From: Aureispira anguillae
Lineage (GTDB): Bacteria; Bacteroidota; Bacteroidia; Chitinophagales; Saprospiraceae
Direction of reading: 5' to 3'
Assembly (NCBI RefSeq): GCF_026000115.1
Contig: NZ_AP026867.1
Location: 4,211,716 to 4,275,715 of the forward strand
Length of the DNA stretch: 64,000 nt
Below the pieces are notes generated by a model. It worked only from the letters and a program-made list of their open reading frames with translations. It was not told the origin of the DNA and made no database searches. Numbering within the stretch: position 1 is the stretch's first letter; every line of letters starts with the position of its first letter. The translations under genes and the position numbers were made by a program. Positions 61,244 to 64,000 of this stretch are shown piece by piece.

Positions 61244-61792
61244 GCTATAAAGAGTATTTTATGAATTGAAATTATTTAAGAATTGGAAATCAGCGAAGCT
61301 AATAGCCTTCCGTTGCGAACAAACTGAATAACAAAAAGCTTGCCCCCTCACCAACAAAGTAAGTATAAACATTAGCACTCATTATACTTGCCTGAGCTAG
61401 TTATAGGCTTGGTTCAACAGAACTGCGAAGCACTCACAACCTCAGCTTGCTAGCTCATAAGTAAAACGCATAACAAAGTAACTCCATTTTTTAAACAACT
61501 TCATTTTTTAGAATTAATAGAATTGTTTAGCCAAAATTAGAATTTGGTCCAATCCAATTACAAATATAATTGATTGCGCATACAATGAAGAAAATTTGTA
61601 TCAATTTCTATTGGTTTAGAATTAACATAGTCTATACTTTAGCCACAAAACAAACTTCTTCTCTTCTTCTAAAAATTAAATGGCTCCTTGCTTCTAAAAT
61701 TCCAGATTGACACATTTTGTCCAAGAATTACATTCTTAATAAAATTATTTTTATTTTTCATCTTTATTTATTATTGAATCCCCAGTCCTCCA
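61244..61792. other. Intergenic region upstream of the CHAT gene
   Basis: About 550 bp. The part 61288-61460 is richer in G and C than the flanks and has several short self-complementary stretches (for example GCTAGTTATAGGC...), but no convincing single fold. The remainder is AT-rich and presumably holds the promoter of the gene at 61793. Confidence 0.5.
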
Positions 61793-64000
61793 ATGATGTT
61801 CCTAAAGAAACACCTTTTACTAGTGGTCTACCTATCCTTCTGTTGCACGGCTATAATCGCACAAGACCAGGCCATCCAAACCCTTCACAATCGCCTTAAA
61901 AGCAAGCTTATTACAGTAGATAGTAGCGCCACTATTTATCGCCAACTCACCCGTCTATATGCCAAGAAACACAAGTATAACCAAGCATTAAATATTGCAA
62001 AAAAAGAAGCCAATATTCGGCGTAGAACTCAGCAAAAGCAAAAATTAGCAGAAGTATATTTTAACATCGCCAGTCTATATCGCACCACTGCGTTTTATCA
62101 GAAAGCACTCAATTGGGGACAAAAATCATTGTCGATTTATAAATCTATATTGGGTTCTAATCACAGTGAAAGTCTCAGTATTTATCGATTTTTAGCACAA
62201 ACGCATTATCTTCTAGAAGACTATACAACCGCTATTTTATTAGCAAAAAGGGCAATAACTGGCTACAAAAAAATACAACCAAGACAACCTAAAGCCGAAA
62301 TTAATTTGCAAATTTTATTGGGAAGCATACAAATTCAAAAAGCGACCTATTCCGCAGCTCAACAAACCTATGAATACGCCCAGAATCTTTATCGACAATT
62401 TGCTACAGAAGTTTCAGAAGAATTATTGGCCCGAATTTATACCAATCTAGCCTCCTTAAAAATTCAGCAAAAAGCAATACTTGAAGCCCTCGCCTATTAT
62501 CAAAAAGTGGTTGATATTCGCAAAAAACTGCGCCACGAAAATCATTTTACGATACAAACTACTTATACCAATATTGGTTTATGTTATTATCAACTGGGGG
62601 AGTTTAATAAAGCACTTACGTACCATCAAAAAAGCCTTGCTATCTTACACCAAACCTATGGACAACAGCATGACCTCATCGCCTTCTCTCACAATCACAT
62701 AGGAGCAACTTTCTTACAATTAACACAAAAAGATGCTGCCCATTATCATCTTAACCAAGCGATTAAAATTTACCAAAATTTATTTGGTTCCAATAGCACA
62801 CAAAGTATTGCTCCCCTATGGCAACTCGCCAAATTATTTCGCCAAAACAGCGCTTACAAACAAGCGGAACAATATTTCAAAAAAATCATCCACATTCATA
62901 AAACACATCACAATCACCGTCATCCCGATTTGGCAAAAATGTATCTTGATATGGCTTATTTGCACCAAGCGCAGCAACAATATGCTCTTGCTTATCACTA
63001 TACAAATCTAGCCTATCAAAGCAACCAATTGCAGCAACACCCACTCGATAAAATATTGATGCTAAAAATCATTGAACTAAAACTAAAAATCAGCTTGCAC
63101 TTGCCCCCCAAAGAACAGGAAGCCACCTTTTTGCTATTGGATCAAATCCAACCAATACTTGCCTTATTACAAACCAATTTGAATTACATCACAGATCAAC
63201 AAAATTTGATTCAAGAGCTTCGAAAAATTTGCGAACAGGGCTTAGAACTCTCTTACCAGTTGTACCAAAAACACCCCAAACTTACCTACCTATGCAAAGC
63301 ATTTCAACTCATGGAGTACAACAAAGCGGTGCTATTGTCCACTCAAATCAAACAAAGTTATTGGAACAATAAATTAGCACATTACAATGTTCATAAGCAG
63401 GAAAAGCAATTAGCCCAGCTTCGTTTTTTAGAACAAAAATGGAAAAAAGCAGAACACCAACAAAATAATGACCAAGCCCTTAAATTACGGCAAGAAATAT
63501 TCAAACAATATGAACTTTATCAAGAGCAGATGCATCGTACCAATCAACAACTACCTTATCACAGCCCCATAAAACTGACGAGTCTACAAAAACAACTCTC
63601 TGCTCAACAAATGCTCGTTAATTATTTTTATGGTCAACATACCATTTATATACTTGGCATCCAACAAGAACAATTATATTTTCAAAAAGCTAGTTTGGCA
63701 ATAAAAAAAGACATGGATCAATTTTCTAATGCGCTATTGTCACTTGAACATAGCAAAATAAAACTAAGCAATTCTTGCCAACAGTTTGATCTCGTAGCAG
63801 CTAAACTCTATGACATATTGTTACCCATTAATCCTCCCCATGAAGTCCTTATTATTCCAGATGGTCGGCTTTGTTACCTCCCCTTCGAATGCCTAACCAC
63901 CCAAATAAAACCCCAAGCCAAAGGGTATCATCAACTAAATTATGCCCTCCACAAACATACCATTAGCTATGCTTATTCTGCCACTTCTTATTATTACCAA
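61793..64000 (+). CDS. TPR-CHAT domain protein, partial
   Basis: The frame is open from ATG 61793 (a second ATG follows directly) to the window end, 736 codons, and continues beyond. A signal peptide (HLLLVVYLSFCCTAIIAQ) is followed by about ten TPR-like helical repeats of 40-42 residues (TNIGLCYYQLGEFNKALTYH, YKQAEQYFKKIIHIHKTH). A long coiled region comes next (about 500-600), then the start of a CHAT domain (MLVNYFYGQHTIYILGI, VLIIPDGRLCYLPFECL near residue 685). CHAT is a caspase-like protease fold. The catalytic His-Cys pair would lie beyond the window, so activity cannot be judged. Confidence 0.85.
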   Translation, partial: MMFLKKHLLLVVYLSFCCTAIIAQDQAIQTLHNRLKSKLITVDSSATIYRQLTRLYAKKHKYNQALNIAKKEANIRRRTQQKQKLAEVYFNIASLYRTTAFYQKALNWGQKSLSIYKSILGSNHSESLSIYRFLAQTHYLLEDYTTAILLAKRAITGYKKIQPRQPKAEINLQILLGSIQIQKATYSAAQQTYEYAQNLYRQFATEVSEELLARIYTNLASLKIQQKAILEALAYYQKVVDIRKKLRHENHFTIQTTYTNIGLCYYQLGEFNKALTYHQKSLAILHQTYGQQHDLIAFSHNHIGATFLQLTQKDAAHYHLNQAIKIYQNLFGSNSTQSIAPLWQLAKLFRQNSAYKQAEQYFKKIIHIHKTHHNHRHPDLAKMYLDMAYLHQAQQQYALAYHYTNLAYQSNQLQQHPLDKILMLKIIELKLKISLHLPPKEQEATFLLLDQIQPILALLQTNLNYITDQQNLIQELRKICEQGLELSYQLYQKHPKLTYLCKAFQLMEYNKAVLLSTQIKQSYWNNKLAHYNVHKQEKQLAQLRFLEQKWKKAEHQQNNDQALKLRQEIFKQYELYQEQMHRTNQQLPYHSPIKLTSLQKQLSAQQMLVNYFYGQHTIYILGIQQEQLYFQKASLAIKKDMDQFSNALLSLEHSKIKLSNSCQQFDLVAAKLYDILLPINPPHEVLIIPDGRLCYLPFECLTTQIKPQAKGYHQLNYALHKHTISYAYSATSYYYQ

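Noticed and set aside
61717-61899. 60-codon plus-strand ORF overlapping the start of the CHAT gene
   Set aside because: Out of frame with the long TPR-CHAT reading frame, which has a signal peptide and clear domains.

Overview
The window is about 64 kb of AT-rich chromosome from a member of the Bacteroidota, most likely a Saprospiria-type marine glider such as an Aureispira relative; the phylum is well supported and the genus is a guess. The phylum call rests on several features: type IX secretion C-terminal domains on three large secreted proteins, gliding protein GldC, an ECF sigma factor / FecR anti-sigma / STN-TonB receptor set, a fused E1 alpha-beta 2-oxoacid dehydrogenase, DUF1573 proteins, and several exact matches to the Bacteroidota -7 promoter element TAnnTTTG. 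Coding density is normal. No rRNA, tRNA, CRISPR array, transposase or recognisable prophage was found.

Layout. 1-17.4 kb: 3' end of mutS2, a BamA/TamA-like outer-membrane protein, a DUF547 lipoprotein, mutS, a FucP/GluP-type sugar permease, a stand-alone class III cyclase-like domain, pgk, a SUKH-like protein next to a DUF721 (DciA-like) gene, a flavin monooxygenase, and an SH3b lipoprotein tightly linked to a large patatin phospholipase. 17.5-25.8 kb: a strictosidine-synthase-like lipoprotein; then three tandem small helix-turn-helix (HTH) repressors facing one divergent Cro-sized HTH gene; a leucine-rich-repeat T9SS cargo; an acyl-CoA dehydrogenase; and an O-methyltransferase. 26-37 kb: two giant T9SS cargo proteins flank a CapA-like lipoprotein with a linked papain-fold protein, an unknown protein and an RNase Z-like hydrolase. 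37.7-46.5 kb: biotin carboxylase, a short-chain dehydrogenase plus AraC regulator, an HxlR regulator divergent from NmrA-like and DsbA/FrnE-like genes, a DUF5615 PIN-like protein, and the fused E1 enzyme. 46.9-55.2 kb: three tandem DUF1573 genes, a DUF3298 lipoprotein, an HtrA protease, a lipoprotein-glucosaminidase pair, gldC and a Crp/Fnr regulator. 55.4-64 kb: DinB, the TonB/FecR/sigma set, and the start of a TPR-CHAT protein that runs off the window.

The least ordinary material is the repressor array at 18.8-21.2 kb. Promoter, operator-like dyad and coding sequence are duplicated together there, and remnants of the divergent partner gene remain. Also of note are a two-copy repeat of about 140 bp whose terminal inverted repeats co-vary (42.9-43.0 kb and 55.3-55.4 kb), a GC-richer block with several self-complementary segments at 58.9-59.1 kb, and the perfect palindromes around the DUF1573 genes. 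Most gene ends carry clear stem-loop terminators, which define transcription units well. Several genes appear to use TTG or GTG starts.
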